A stretch of DNA of 10,598 nt from Pseudodesulfovibrio sp. (GCA_022712815.1 JAFLJW010000292.1:1-10598); one strand, 5' to 3'. Positions 1 to 8,074 are shown, numbered from the stretch's first letter. A program made the numbers and translations. Notes: generated by a model from the sequence alone, not told the origin.

Positions 1-1191
1 TTTGTGGGCTGGATGCCATCCTTGGTCTGGGCGGCACCACCGGCTGAACCTGTCAGGATTTACCTCGACGCCGACACAACCGGTGTCAAGGCATCGACTG
101 TTTCAATTGAGCGGGGAATCCGTACCGCTCTGGCCGAGGACGACAACATGCTCGCAGGCCGTCCGGTCGAGTTGGTCGTACTGAATCACCGGGGCAATTC
201 GGCAAGGAGTCTGGCCAATCTCAAGACCTTTCTCGCCGACCCGGACGCATTGGTCCTGTTCTCCGGCCTCCATTCACCTCCACTTCTGTCCCACCGGCAA
301 TTCATCAACGACAACGCCATTCTCGTCCTTGACCCATGGGCGGCGGCAGGGCCTATCACGCGCCCTTCCGGCAGTGAGAACTGGATATTCAGACTTTCAG
401 TGGACGACAGCAAGGCGGGTGCGGTCATTGTCAAGCGAGCGGTGGATGAGAGATATTTCCGTAAACCGGCCCTACTGCTTGAGGATACCGGATGGGGAAA
501 ATCCAACCAGAAGACCATGACAACAAGCCTTGACAAACGCGGACTTGCCCCGGTTTCAACCCAATGGTTTAACTGGGGACTCAAGGAAATCGGGGCCAAG
601 CGACTCTTGAGAGATATCAACAAATCAGGAGCGGACGTTATCTTTCTGGTCGCCAACGCGCCCGAGGGCAAGACCATTTGCAAGGCCATGCATGACATGC
701 CACCGGATGAACGCCTTCCAATCGTCAGTCATTGGGGCATCACTGGTGGCGATTTCCCGCAAGTGATCACACGGGAAATGCGAAAGGAACTTAATCTCGA
801 ATTCATCCAGACCAGCTTTTCCTTTCTGGACATGGGAAGCAGGCCGTTCCCCAACAAAGTCTTTGCACTGGCTTCCGATCTTTTTCCAAAAATTCAGACT
901 CCCGCCGATATCACAGCTCCCACAGGCTTCATTCATGCCTACGATCTGACCCGGATACTTGGTGCGGCAGTCAATCAGGCAGGCCTGACCGATGACATGA
1001 AAACAAACCGCGAAAAAATCCGTATGGCATTGGAAAATTTGACAACACCCGTGCAGGGCTTGATCAAGAACTACTCCCCTCCGTTCAGGCCATACACGGT
1101 TAATGACATGGACGCTCATGAAGCTTTGGGAGCCGACAATTTCACTTTTGGCAAGTATGGTGACAGGAATGAAATCAGACTCGTTAAATAG
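1..1191 (+). CDS. Periplasmic substrate-binding protein, ABC amino-acid type (5' partial)
   Basis: The reading frame is open to the first base and enters with what looks like the end of a signal peptide (hydrophobic GWMPSLVWAA followed by PPAEP), so the true start is probably just left of the window and the GTG at position 4 is unlikely to be it. The body resembles the type I periplasmic-binding fold of the LivK/Peripla_BP_6 family: an early strand with a ligand-entry-like segment (VRIYLDADTTG), a central SGLHSPPLLS segment, and a second lobe from about residue 130. About 395 residues are visible, near the usual full length. No permease or ATPase gene follows. The next gene is a histidine kinase that overlaps its 3' end, so I infer that this protein presents a ligand to the kinase rather than feeding a transporter. 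The ligand cannot be read from the sequence. Confidence 0.8.
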   Translation, partial: FVGWMPSLVWAAPPAEPVRIYLDADTTGVKASTVSIERGIRTALAEDDNMLAGRPVELVVLNHRGNSARSLANLKTFLADPDALVLFSGLHSPPLLSHRQFINDNAILVLDPWAAAGPITRPSGSENWIFRLSVDDSKAGAVIVKRAVDERYFRKPALLLEDTGWGKSNQKTMTTSLDKRGLAPVSTQWFNWGLKEIGAKRLLRDINKSGADVIFLVANAPEGKTICKAMHDMPPDERLPIVSHWGITGGDFPQVITREMRKELNLEFIQTSFSFLDMGSRPFPNKVFALASDLFPKIQTPADITAPTGFIHAYDLTRILGAAVNQAGLTDDMKTNREKIRMALENLTTPVQGLIKNYSPPFRPYTVNDMDAHEALGADNFTFGKYGDRNEIRLVK

Positions 1192-3364
1192 TCGAAAAAC
1201 GACCGAACAGAGCGGGAAAACTGATTCCCAGCCAACGCTTTCCAGTCTTTTCAACTGGTTTCTCGGTGGCCTTTTCGTTTTTCAGATAGTATTTGGGATT
1301 CTCGTCATTTTCTTCTTTATCGGAGGAGAAATGACGAAAATGCAAATGAAATACGTCGATGGTGAACTGCAGAACCGCAAGCAGGTTCTGGAAGTATACC
1401 TCAAGGATCGTCTGGCCCTGCTGGAGGATTACGCGCAGTTGCCGATTCTCATCACAGGTGTAATGCACCCTTCAGCCAACCAAGCCAATACCGTGGATTT
1501 CATGAACTCTCTGTCGATACTGAAGGAAGATGCCTTTTTCTGCCTGCAAGATTTTGAAGGAAATGTCATATACGCAACTGCCGAGATTGCTGATTCCCAG
1601 GCTAAGAAAGGGAATGCTTTCAAAATGTTGATGACTGATGCAAAAACAAAACACATAGATTTCATCCAATTTTCCGAAAAAGGAAGCGTCAGTCCCTATT
1701 GGCGACTGAGCGTCCCTGTCCGGTATCAGGGGTATTCCGAAGGGGCTTTAACGGCATTCATCCCCGTCTCTCTGGATTTGCTTCTAAAATCCCCAACCGT
1801 AAAGTCAGTTCGTGTGGCCATGGCCAAGAATGGTAAAATCATTTTTTCCAAGGGCGAACCTCAGTTACCGGTAATAAAGCTTCAGGTCGCAACGGACATC
1901 CCCGGAATCGACTTGATCCAGGAAGTGAGCAAGGAAGAAGTCAACCGGAACCTGAAATATCTCATCAGCGCTCTGGTTTTTGCACTGATAATAGGAACTG
2001 TTTGCCTTATGATAATAGTCCAATTGGTCGCCAAAAAGATTTTAATCGTTCCTCATACCCGATTGCAGACGATGAGCGATGGACTTGAAAAAGAAGTGGA
2101 CAAGAGGACCGAGGAGCTGAAAAAGCGGTCCGAACAGCTCTCCCTCGAAGTAAAGGAACGGCGTGAGGCGGAAACTGCGGCCCATGAGTCAGAAAAACTG
2201 GTCTCGGCCCTTCTTGAAGGCATTCAGGCGGCGTTTTTTATCCTCAATCCCGAAACAGGTGAGATCATTCGGGCCAACCCGGTTGTTCAAACCATGTTCG
2301 GACTTTCACCACAGCAGTTGCTGGGGAGACCTTGTGTAGAAACATTTCCCGACATTCCCGAGGACACCACGGGCCTGTTGTGCCCGACCGGCATCGGAAA
2401 CAATACATACACCGAAGGAGTCGTCCACGACACCAAAGGGCTGTCATTCCCGGTCGCACGCTATCTGGTTCCCATGGAAATCAAGGGAGAAAGGCACATC
2501 GGCATCATGCTGCTCAACATAGCGGAAAGAAAGAACCTTGAGCGGCGTCTGAATATCGCTCAAAAACTGGAATCGGTTGGCGAACTAGCCTCTGGCATAG
2601 CGCACGAAATCAACACGCCGATCCAGTACATCGGTGACAGTATTCGTTTTGTCGAGGAAGCGTTCGAGGATGTCGCCGAAATCATACAGACGGGATACAA
2701 GCTTAAAAACAAGTGCAGCGAAGCGAACATTCATCAGGAACTAACTGAAAAGATAGATGAACTGTCAGATGATGCGGATCTGGATTTTGTGATGGAGGAA
2801 GTACCCAAGGCATGCACTCGCGCACTCGAAGGAACTGAACGAGTCGCCGTCATCGTTCGGGCCATGAAGAATTTTGCCCATCCCGGCGATGGCGAAAGAA
2901 AGGCCGTTGATATCAACATGGCCCTTGAGAACACAATCACGGTAGCGAAAAACGAATGGAAGTACGTTGCCGATGTCGTGACGGATTTTGATTCCATTCC
3001 CGTGATCCAGTGCCTGCCGGGGGACATCAACCAGGTCTTCCTGAATGTTCTGGTCAACGCGGCCCACGCCGTTGGAGATGTGGTGGGAAATTCGGGAGAA
3101 AAGGGAACCATTACCGTATCCACGAGAGAAAGCGACCAAGGGATCATCATCAAGATCGCTGATACAGGCAACGGAATTCCTCCGGAAAATCGTGAAAAGG
3201 TGTTTGACCCGTTCTTCACGACAAAGGATGTTGGGCGAGGAACCGGGCAAGGGCTGGCGATTGTTCACGATATCGTCGTGGAGCGGCATGGGGGTTCCAT
3301 CGATCTGGAGTCCTCTGTCGGTAAAGGGACGACCTTCAGCATCCTGTTGCCGTTTGATGTATGA
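1169..3364 (+). CDS. Membrane sensor histidine kinase with PAS domain
   Basis: A 731-residue kinase with a transmembrane helix at about residues 31-52, a roughly 210-residue extracytoplasmic sensor region (possibly Cache-like; family not certain), a second helix at about 264-288, a charged coiled linker (about 290-340), a PAS domain (about 341-457), and a complete kinase core. The H-box has phosphoacceptor His479 in GIAHEINTP. The ATPase boxes are visible: N630 in NVLVNAAHAV, D665 in DTGNGIP, FFTTK, and the G-rich loop from G689 (GRGTGQG). I chose ATG 1169 because GGTGA lies five bases upstream; ATG 1157 and GTG 1160 are alternatives in the same frame. The start overlaps the binding-protein gene by 23 bp, which implies translational coupling. 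The likely phosphorylation targets are the two receiver proteins encoded next. The enzyme looks active. Confidence 0.9.
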   Translation: MKSDSLNSRKTTEQSGKTDSQPTLSSLFNWFLGGLFVFQIVFGILVIFFFIGGEMTKMQMKYVDGELQNRKQVLEVYLKDRLALLEDYAQLPILITGVMHPSANQANTVDFMNSLSILKEDAFFCLQDFEGNVIYATAEIADSQAKKGNAFKMLMTDAKTKHIDFIQFSEKGSVSPYWRLSVPVRYQGYSEGALTAFIPVSLDLLLKSPTVKSVRVAMAKNGKIIFSKGEPQLPVIKLQVATDIPGIDLIQEVSKEEVNRNLKYLISALVFALIIGTVCLMIIVQLVAKKILIVPHTRLQTMSDGLEKEVDKRTEELKKRSEQLSLEVKERREAETAAHESEKLVSALLEGIQAAFFILNPETGEIIRANPVVQTMFGLSPQQLLGRPCVETFPDIPEDTTGLLCPTGIGNNTYTEGVVHDTKGLSFPVARYLVPMEIKGERHIGIMLLNIAERKNLERRLNIAQKLESVGELASGIAHEINTPIQYIGDSIRFVEEAFEDVAEIIQTGYKLKNKCSEANIHQELTEKIDELSDDADLDFVMEEVPKACTRALEGTERVAVIVRAMKNFAHPGDGERKAVDINMALENTITVAKNEWKYVADVVTDFDSIPVIQCLPGDINQVFLNVLVNAAHAVGDVVGNSGEKGTITVSTRESDQGIIIKIADTGNGIPPENREKVFDPFFTTKDVGRGTGQGLAIVHDIVVERHGGSIDLESSVGKGTTFSILLPFDV

Positions 3365-3375
3365 TGAGGTGAAGA

Positions 3376-4578
3376 ATGAAGAGAAAAATACTATTTGTTG
3401 ACGACGATCAGGACATTCTGGATGGATTCAGGGCCATGCTTCATTCCAAGAGAAAGGAATGGAAATGCCGGTTCGCAATCAATGCAAAGGCAGGGCTGGA
3501 ACTGGTCAAACAGGAACCTTTCGACGTTATTGTCGCCGACATGCGCATGCCGGGCATGGATGGAGCTGACTTCCTCAAGGAAGTTGAAAAAATTCAGCCG
3601 AGCACCGCACGCATAATCATTTCCGGGTATTCGGAAATGCAGGCGTTGCTCAAATCGGTCAAGCATGCGCATCAATTCTTGAGCAAACCGTGCAATTCGG
3701 AAATCATCATCGGAGCAATCCGGCGGGTAACCGAATTGATTCACATCCTCAATGACGATTCGATCAGGGCCATAGTGGCTCGTCTGGACTCCCTGCCAGT
3801 CCTCCCTGATTTGTATATCAAAATAACTCAGGAACTGGAAAGTGTTGACCCCGACCTGAACCATATTGCCCAGCTGGTTGCCATGGACGGCGGCATGTCC
3901 GCGACCATAATGAAAACCGTCAATTCGTCTTTTTTCGGTTTTTACGAAAACATTTCCTCACCAGTTCGCGCGGTTATTCTGTTAGGCATAGAGACCATCA
4001 AGGGACTGATCCTTGGCGTACAACTGCTCAAAGAAATAAATATGTCGGACCTTGCCGGTTATTCAGTGGCCAAATTGTGGGCTCATTGTCTGCAAACCGG
4101 ATATTTCGCAAAAACAATAGCCGCGTTGGAATCGCAGGATGACGAGTTCATGGAAAATTGCTTCATCGGGGGAATGCTTCACGATGTCGGAAAGCTGATC
4201 CTCATTACCCAGATGCAAACCCTGTATAATCCGGTAATTGAGGCCGTCCGGGAAGAGGGAGGACCAATCATACAATTCGAAAAAAGCAAACTGGGTGTGA
4301 CCCATGCGGAGATCGGTGCCTATTTGCTGGGTTTATGGGGATTCAAAAAAGAAGTCGTCCAAGGGGTTTTCGGACACCATGCACCAAACAAATGTGGCGA
4401 TGGAATCACGCCTGCTCTGGTCATACACGTTGCCAACGTCCTGCAACACGAGTTGGCACACCATGAATCAAAGTATGAATTCTCTTCAATTGATATGGAT
4501 TGGCTGACATCGCAGGGTCTTGACACACGTCTTGAGGTCTGGCGAGACGCATGTGAAAAACATCTGGAGCAAACATGA
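3376..4578 (+). CDS. Response regulator, receiver-HDOD fusion
   Basis: A 400-residue protein starting 11 bp after the kinase stop, behind a strong ribosome site (GAGGTGA). The N-terminal receiver domain (about 1-120) has the acidic pocket D9-D10-D11, phosphoacceptor D55 (VADMRMPGMDG) and K104 in FLSKP. From about residue 130 (RLDSLPVLPDLY) it continues as an HDOD domain, an HD-superfamily relative used in signalling. It has a LLGIETIKGLILG helix and retains an HD pair at H269-D270 (GGMLHDVGK). HDOD proteins usually lack full phosphohydrolase metal sites and act by protein contact, so I expect a signal relay rather than DNA binding; no DNA-binding domain is visible. It is cotranscribed with the kinase that probably phosphorylates it. 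Confidence 0.88.
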   Translation: MKRKILFVDDDQDILDGFRAMLHSKRKEWKCRFAINAKAGLELVKQEPFDVIVADMRMPGMDGADFLKEVEKIQPSTARIIISGYSEMQALLKSVKHAHQFLSKPCNSEIIIGAIRRVTELIHILNDDSIRAIVARLDSLPVLPDLYIKITQELESVDPDLNHIAQLVAMDGGMSATIMKTVNSSFFGFYENISSPVRAVILLGIETIKGLILGVQLLKEINMSDLAGYSVAKLWAHCLQTGYFAKTIAALESQDDEFMENCFIGGMLHDVGKLILITQMQTLYNPVIEAVREEGGPIIQFEKSKLGVTHAEIGAYLLGLWGFKKEVVQGVFGHHAPNKCGDGITPALVIHVANVLQHELAHHESKYEFSSIDMDWLTSQGLDTRLEVWRDACEKHLEQT

Positions 4579-5705
4579 ACAAGGATCGAAAAGTCCTCTT
4601 TGTCGATGACGAACAGAATATCCTGGACACCTACAGGGCCTCATTGCGCAAACGTTTCAAGGTGGAAACGGCTCTCGGCCCGACAGAGGGGCTTGATAAG
4701 GTGCGGAACTCCGGCCCGTATGCCGTGATTGTTTCCGATCTGAAGATGCCGGGAATGGACGGGATCACGTTTCTGGCAAAAGTACAAGAATTTTCACCGG
4801 ATACGGTCCGCGTCATGCTGACCGGCCATGCGGATGTCAACTCGGCCATTTCAGCCGTCAACGAAGGAGCGGTATTCCGGTTTCTGACAAAACCCAGTCC
4901 GCTCGACGAGATGATTCGCACGCTGGATATCGCCATGCAGCAGTATTCGCTGGTCATATCCGAGCGCGAACTCCTGCGGGGAACGCTTCGGGGAAGCATC
5001 AAAATTCTCACCGACATACTTGGTCTGGTCAGTCCCGAAGCATTTGGCAGAAGCGAAAGGGTAAAAAGGCTCGCAGGGTATGTCGGACAGCATATCAATC
5101 TGAAACAGAAGCTGTATCTGGATCTGGCCGCAATGCTGAGCCAGCTCGGATGTGTCACATTGACCGATACTGTGCTGACAAAGATGTATAAAGGTGAGGA
5201 ATTGACGGGCGAGGAAAAACAGGCGTTTGACATGCATCCTTCGGTCACGGCAGGAATGCTCTCGCAGATACCGAGGATGAACAGGGTTTCCGAGATTATC
5301 CTGCATCAAAATGATGAATTGAATGACAATCCGACCCTTTCCATGGAAGCGCGTATTCTGAAAGCCTGCCTTGATTATGACAGTCTGACCCAGCAGGGAA
5401 TGGGCAAGCAGGATGCGATAGATACATTGCGAAAGCGAGATGGTGTCTATGATGCAAAAGTCATGGATATACTTGAACAAGGCACGGCAGGCGAGGATGG
5501 CTATATCAGACGGCAACTGAACCTTTCCGAACTTCGCCCCGGCATGATTCTGGATGAACCCCTGTGGAGCATTGATAATGTCCACCTCATCGCGGAAGGA
5601 ACGGAAATAACGGAAACCGCTTTGATACGGATCAATAATTTCATGAAAGCCAAAAGGCTTCCGGCCCAGACCCGTGCATTGGTTCCTGTAAAATCCATTG
5701 ATTGA
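4575..5705 (+). CDS. Response regulator, receiver plus degenerate HD-GYP-like domain
   Basis: A 376-residue protein whose ATG overlaps the previous stop codon (ATGA), so it is translationally coupled. The receiver (about 1-120) has D11-D12, phosphoacceptor D55 (VSDLKMPGMDG), T83 and K106 (FLTKP). The second half aligns by eye with HD-GYP c-di-GMP phosphodiesterases: GRSERVKRLAGYVG matches the usual HSxRV helix, and MHPSVTAGMLSQIP matches the HP.....L..IP segment. The metal-binding HD is replaced by S189-Q190, and the later HHE-type motif reads H244-Q-N-D, so phosphodiesterase activity is doubtful. A C-terminal segment (about 315-376, LSELRPGMILDEPL) resembles the tail often found on such regulators. 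With the HDOD regulator beside it, this gives the kinase two parallel non-DNA-binding outputs. Confidence 0.85.
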   Translation: MNKDRKVLFVDDEQNILDTYRASLRKRFKVETALGPTEGLDKVRNSGPYAVIVSDLKMPGMDGITFLAKVQEFSPDTVRVMLTGHADVNSAISAVNEGAVFRFLTKPSPLDEMIRTLDIAMQQYSLVISERELLRGTLRGSIKILTDILGLVSPEAFGRSERVKRLAGYVGQHINLKQKLYLDLAAMLSQLGCVTLTDTVLTKMYKGEELTGEEKQAFDMHPSVTAGMLSQIPRMNRVSEIILHQNDELNDNPTLSMEARILKACLDYDSLTQQGMGKQDAIDTLRKRDGVYDAKVMDILEQGTAGEDGYIRRQLNLSELRPGMILDEPLWSIDNVHLIAEGTEITETALIRINNFMKAKRLPAQTRALVPVKSID

Positions 5706-5739
5706 ATATCTGCAGGCAATCACCCCTCTCTCAATTTTT

Positions 5740-5776
5740 CAGAGCAAACGCATCTAACTCTGTGAATTTTTTATTA
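5740..5776 (+). terminator. Possible weak terminator after the signalling operon
   Basis: CAGAG (5740-5744) and CTCTG (5758-5762) can pair around a 13-base loop and are followed by a T-rich run (GAATTTTTTATTA). The stem is only five base pairs, so this is a tentative call. Its position 35 bp after the last stop codon fits. Confidence 0.3.
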
Positions 5777-5805
5777 TTTGGAATAATTACAAAACAGAAT
5801 GTGAA

Positions 5806-5892
5806 GCCGCCTTTGGCGGAGTTATCGAGTGATTTCGCCTCCCGGCGGGCTTAAGGCCGGAGGCCTTAAGAATCCCATGTTGGCTTCGCCAA
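5806..5892. repeat. Cluster of GC-rich intergenic hairpins
   Basis: Three inverted repeats lie in series: CCGCC/GGCGG around TTT (5807-5819), a perfect nine-base stem CTTAAGGCC/GGCCTTAAG around GGA (5850-5870), and TTGGC/GCCAA around TTC (5880-5892). A smaller CGCC/GGCG pair (5836-5847) sits between them. The composition contrasts with the AT-rich flanks. This looks like a repetitive extragenic palindrome of the kind scattered through Desulfovibrionaceae genomes. It may also assist termination in either direction. Confidence 0.5.
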
Positions 5893-6021
5893 GAAATTAT
5901 AAAAATCAAGTAATTTCAGCACCTAGTCAAAGGGTACTATCTTTTTACTCGTACCCCCGTACGCAGTAGCACTAAAACAACTTTATGAGTTGATTTCAGA
6001 TGCGTCAGCCCTGCTCAACTT

Positions 6022-6051
6022 TTGTCACCACTTGCATTTTGTACGTACAAT
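6022..6051 (+). promoter_or_regulatory. Candidate sigma-70 promoter of the hlyD-like/sigma operon
   Basis: TTGTCA (6022-6027, five of six matches to TTGACA) and TACAAT (6046-6051, five of six matches to TATAAT) are separated by 18 bases. This predicts a transcript start near 6058 and a leader of about 45-90 bases, depending on which start codon is used. It is the best -35/-10 pair in the 399-bp gene-free stretch 5706-6104, which otherwise holds the weak terminator and hairpins described separately, plus further GTAC-containing short repeats at 5932-5962. Confidence 0.5.
6039..6050. promoter_or_regulatory. Palindromic operator candidate TTGTACGTACAA
   Basis: This is a perfect 12-bp palindrome that covers most of the predicted -10 box, where a bound repressor would block RNA polymerase. 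GTAC also occurs at 5934, 5951 and 5959, and the GGGTAC/GTACCC pair at 5932-5956 forms a further inverted repeat. The protein that binds it cannot be named from the sequence. Confidence 0.4.
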
Positions 6052-6104
6052 TCATAGTGTGCGTTATAAATCACAGATAGCCAAACGATGGATACAGCAA
6101 ATAG

Positions 6105-7364
6105 ATGAGCAACGATCCCGAAAAAAAACAAAAAGGCAATCCCATGGCCTCGCCCGAGGAGCTCTCGCGGCGTATCACCATTGTTGACACCAAAGGGAAA
6201 TTAGCTGTTGGAGCAGGCCTTGTACTTGCCGTGGTCCTGATGGGGTGGAGCATATTCGGCTCGGTTCCGGAGATGGTCTTGGGGTCCGGGATTCTGGTTC
6301 CTCCAGAGGGACTGATGGATGTTGTCTCTTTGGGACAGGGGCAAATCACCGAAGTTGATATCACTCCCGGAGACGTCATCAGAAGTGGCGATATCCTGGC
6401 CCGCATATCCATGCCGGAGCTTGAGACCGAACGGCAGTCGATCCTCGCCAGCCTGAGAAATGCCAAGCTGTGGCGAGCGGAAAGGACCGCTTACTACGGA
6501 CAGACCATGGATGTTCAGGGGAAAAACAACTCGGAACGCATCGCCCACCTCCGGTTTCGGATGGCGTATCTCAACGAATATTTCACATTCCTGAAAAAAC
6601 ACGTCAAGGGCCTCGACGAGATGAACAAGGGGTACATCACCCCCAAGGAAATCGAAGACACCCGCAAGAATATGCAATCCGTACTGGCCGAGATCAACGA
6701 TTGCAAACTCAAGATATCAGAAGTTCAGGCCGCCGAACTTGATCTGGCCAGCAAAGCCGATCAGGACGAACTGCAAAGCCGTGAGCGGGAAACCGAGCTG
6801 ACATTGTCGCTTGAAAGTGTGGAGCGTCGCCTCACATTATTCTCCAAAGTCCGCAGTCCCTATGACGGCGTGGTCGTTGAACTCGGTGCGGAGCGAGGTG
6901 ATTACGTCTCTCCGGGGTCGCCCATGGCCGTGTTGCGTCCCTTGGATTCACCCCTTGAGGCGTCCCTGCTGTTTCCGGTGGAGATTGGCAAGAAAATCAA
7001 ACCCGGCATGGTTGCCTATATCTACCCATCCACCGCTGCCAAGGAAGAATATGGCTGCATCTACGGTCTGGTTTCCTCTGTTTCCGAATACCCGGTCTCA
7101 GCGGAATCGCTCATGAAATCCATCGGCACCGCGCAATTAATCAGTTCACTCATGGAACAGGGGGTCATGATCATGGCCCGCATATCACTCCTGCGCGACC
7201 CGGATACTCCCTCTGGCTTCAAGTGGTCATCCTCCACCGGCCCCACAGACCGGACCATCGATGCGGGTACGGTTTGTACAGGCAATGTAGTGTTGGAACG
7301 AAGCCGGCCCATTGATCTGGTCTTCCCTAAATTCTCAAAAATGGTTGGACTCGGAAAACGATGA
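6105..7364 (+). CDS. HlyD-family membrane-fusion protein, NHLP/NHLM bacteriocin-exporter type
   Basis: A 419-residue periplasmic adaptor for ABC-driven export. A short basic cytoplasmic N-terminus precedes one membrane helix (about 33-52). Next come a biotinyl/lipoyl-like half (GQGQITEVDITPGDVIRSGD), a long charged coiled coil (about 105-240), and the second half (VRSPYDGVVVELGAERGDYV). The C-terminal region with GFKWSSSTGP (about 371-380) and ERSRPIDLVFP is what I recall of the NHLM bacteriocin-system secretion protein family (TIGR03794-like), rather than hemolysin HlyD. ATG 6105 has no clear ribosome site. The in-frame ATG 6144 has AAGG seven bases upstream and keeps the membrane helix, so it may be the real start. 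The partner peptidase/ATPase transporter genes, normally adjacent, are absent from the window. The likely cargo is the two leader-RTX proteins encoded nearby on the other strand (inference). Confidence 0.82.
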   Translation: MSNDPEKKQKGNPMASPEELSRRITIVDTKGKLAVGAGLVLAVVLMGWSIFGSVPEMVLGSGILVPPEGLMDVVSLGQGQITEVDITPGDVIRSGDILARISMPELETERQSILASLRNAKLWRAERTAYYGQTMDVQGKNNSERIAHLRFRMAYLNEYFTFLKKHVKGLDEMNKGYITPKEIEDTRKNMQSVLAEINDCKLKISEVQAAELDLASKADQDELQSRERETELTLSLESVERRLTLFSKVRSPYDGVVVELGAERGDYVSPGSPMAVLRPLDSPLEASLLFPVEIGKKIKPGMVAYIYPSTAAKEEYGCIYGLVSSVSEYPVSAESLMKSIGTAQLISSLMEQGVMIMARISLLRDPDTPSGFKWSSSTGPTDRTIDAGTVCTGNVVLERSRPIDLVFPKFSKMVGLGKR

Positions 7365-7876
7365 AGCCCACTGCTGTTGACCCCTTGATACTAACACCGG
7401 CTGTCTTTCAACAATTTTACCGGCAGTATGCTGGACAATTGTGCGCCTACCTGACCAAATCTCTGCGCGGCGACAAGGCCGAGGCCGAGGGCATCGTGCA
7501 GGAGGCCTTTCTCAAGGCGTGGAAAAAACGAGCTGACTTGCGAGATACCAAAGCCTTCCGTTCCTGGATTTACTCCATCGCCCTCAACGAACTTCGGCAG
7601 CGCAAGCGCAAGCTCAGACCATTGACCTTTGAAGAAATCGAAACGCCGTGCGCGCGTCCCTCACCGGAACAGCATGCATCGGCCCGTCAGGAACTTGCCC
7701 GTGTCATGACCGCACTTGATGATTTGCCCGACGAGCAACGGGAGGCCGTGCTGCTGGTACGGATGGAAAACATGAAATTTCGTGAGGCCGCCAAGGTGCT
7801 CGGTGTGCCGGAGAATACAGTCAAGACACGAGTACGGCGCGGACTATTGAAACTGGCCGAAGATCTCGGTTTATAG
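7361..7876 (+). CDS. ECF-type RNA polymerase sigma factor
   Basis: A 171-residue sigma-70 family protein with only regions 2 and 4. Region 2 is at about residues 14-85 (GIVQEAFLKAWKK for the core-binding helix and FRSWIYSIALNELRQRKRK for the -10 recognition part). Region 4 is at about 110-168 (LPDEQREAVLLVRMENMKF, then the helix-turn-helix AAKVLGVPENTVKTRVRRG). The length is typical of ECF sigmas. Its ATG overlaps the stop codon of the exporter adaptor (ATGA), so the two are coupled and made together. No anti-sigma factor gene follows; the next genes are convergent. It may direct transcription of the secretion locus or of the RTX genes, but no target promoter can be proven here. Subgroup assignment is not possible by eye. 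Confidence 0.88.
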   Translation: MKPTAVDPLILTPAVFQQFYRQYAGQLCAYLTKSLRGDKAEAEGIVQEAFLKAWKKRADLRDTKAFRSWIYSIALNELRQRKRKLRPLTFEEIETPCARPSPEQHASARQELARVMTALDDLPDEQREAVLLVRMENMKFREAAKVLGVPENTVKTRVRRGLLKLAEDLGL

Positions 7877-7883
7877 ATTTTTC

Positions 7884-8074
7884 AAACCCGGAAGGCCGGA
7901 TTTCAGACTGTTGACGAAGTCAACTCTGGCAGGTTGTTGAGAGAGGTTCGAGTGCTAGGCGCAAAAAGAGTTCAAGACCGACGCGTACTTCCTGTACGTT
8001 AGGGTTTGAACTCTTTGCAGCAACGACGCAATCGGGTCTTTCTCAACAACCTGAACCCCGGAAGGCCGGGCTTC
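7884..8074. repeat. Long palindromic intergenic element flanked by direct repeats
   Basis: A 124-bp imperfect palindrome spans 7930-8053. Its outer arms are CAGGTTGTTGAGAG (7930-7943) and TTCTCAACAACCTG (8040-8053). The inner arms contain GAGTTCAAG and TTTGAACTC, and a small CGTAC/GTACG hairpin (7984-7998) sits at the tip. It is bracketed by a 21-bp direct repeat, AAACCCGGAAGGCCGGATTTC at 7884-7904 in variant form at 8054-8074, with 18 of 21 identical positions. This looks like a mobile palindromic (REP/MITE-like) element, although the direct repeats are long for a target duplication. No protein is encoded in it. Confidence 0.6.

Noticed and set aside
625..1254. Minus-strand 209-residue open frame
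   Set aside because: It is opposite the binding-protein gene, with low-complexity composition and no recognisable domain; it is a shadow of the coding strand.
4851..5723. Minus-strand 290-residue open frame opposite the HD response regulator
   Set aside because: The plus-strand frame has clear receiver and HD-like motifs, while this frame has none and no ribosome site.
5990..6187. Small plus-strand frame of 65 residues before the HlyD-like gene
   Set aside because: It runs through the promoter and into the adaptor gene in another frame, and its sequence resembles no family I recognise.
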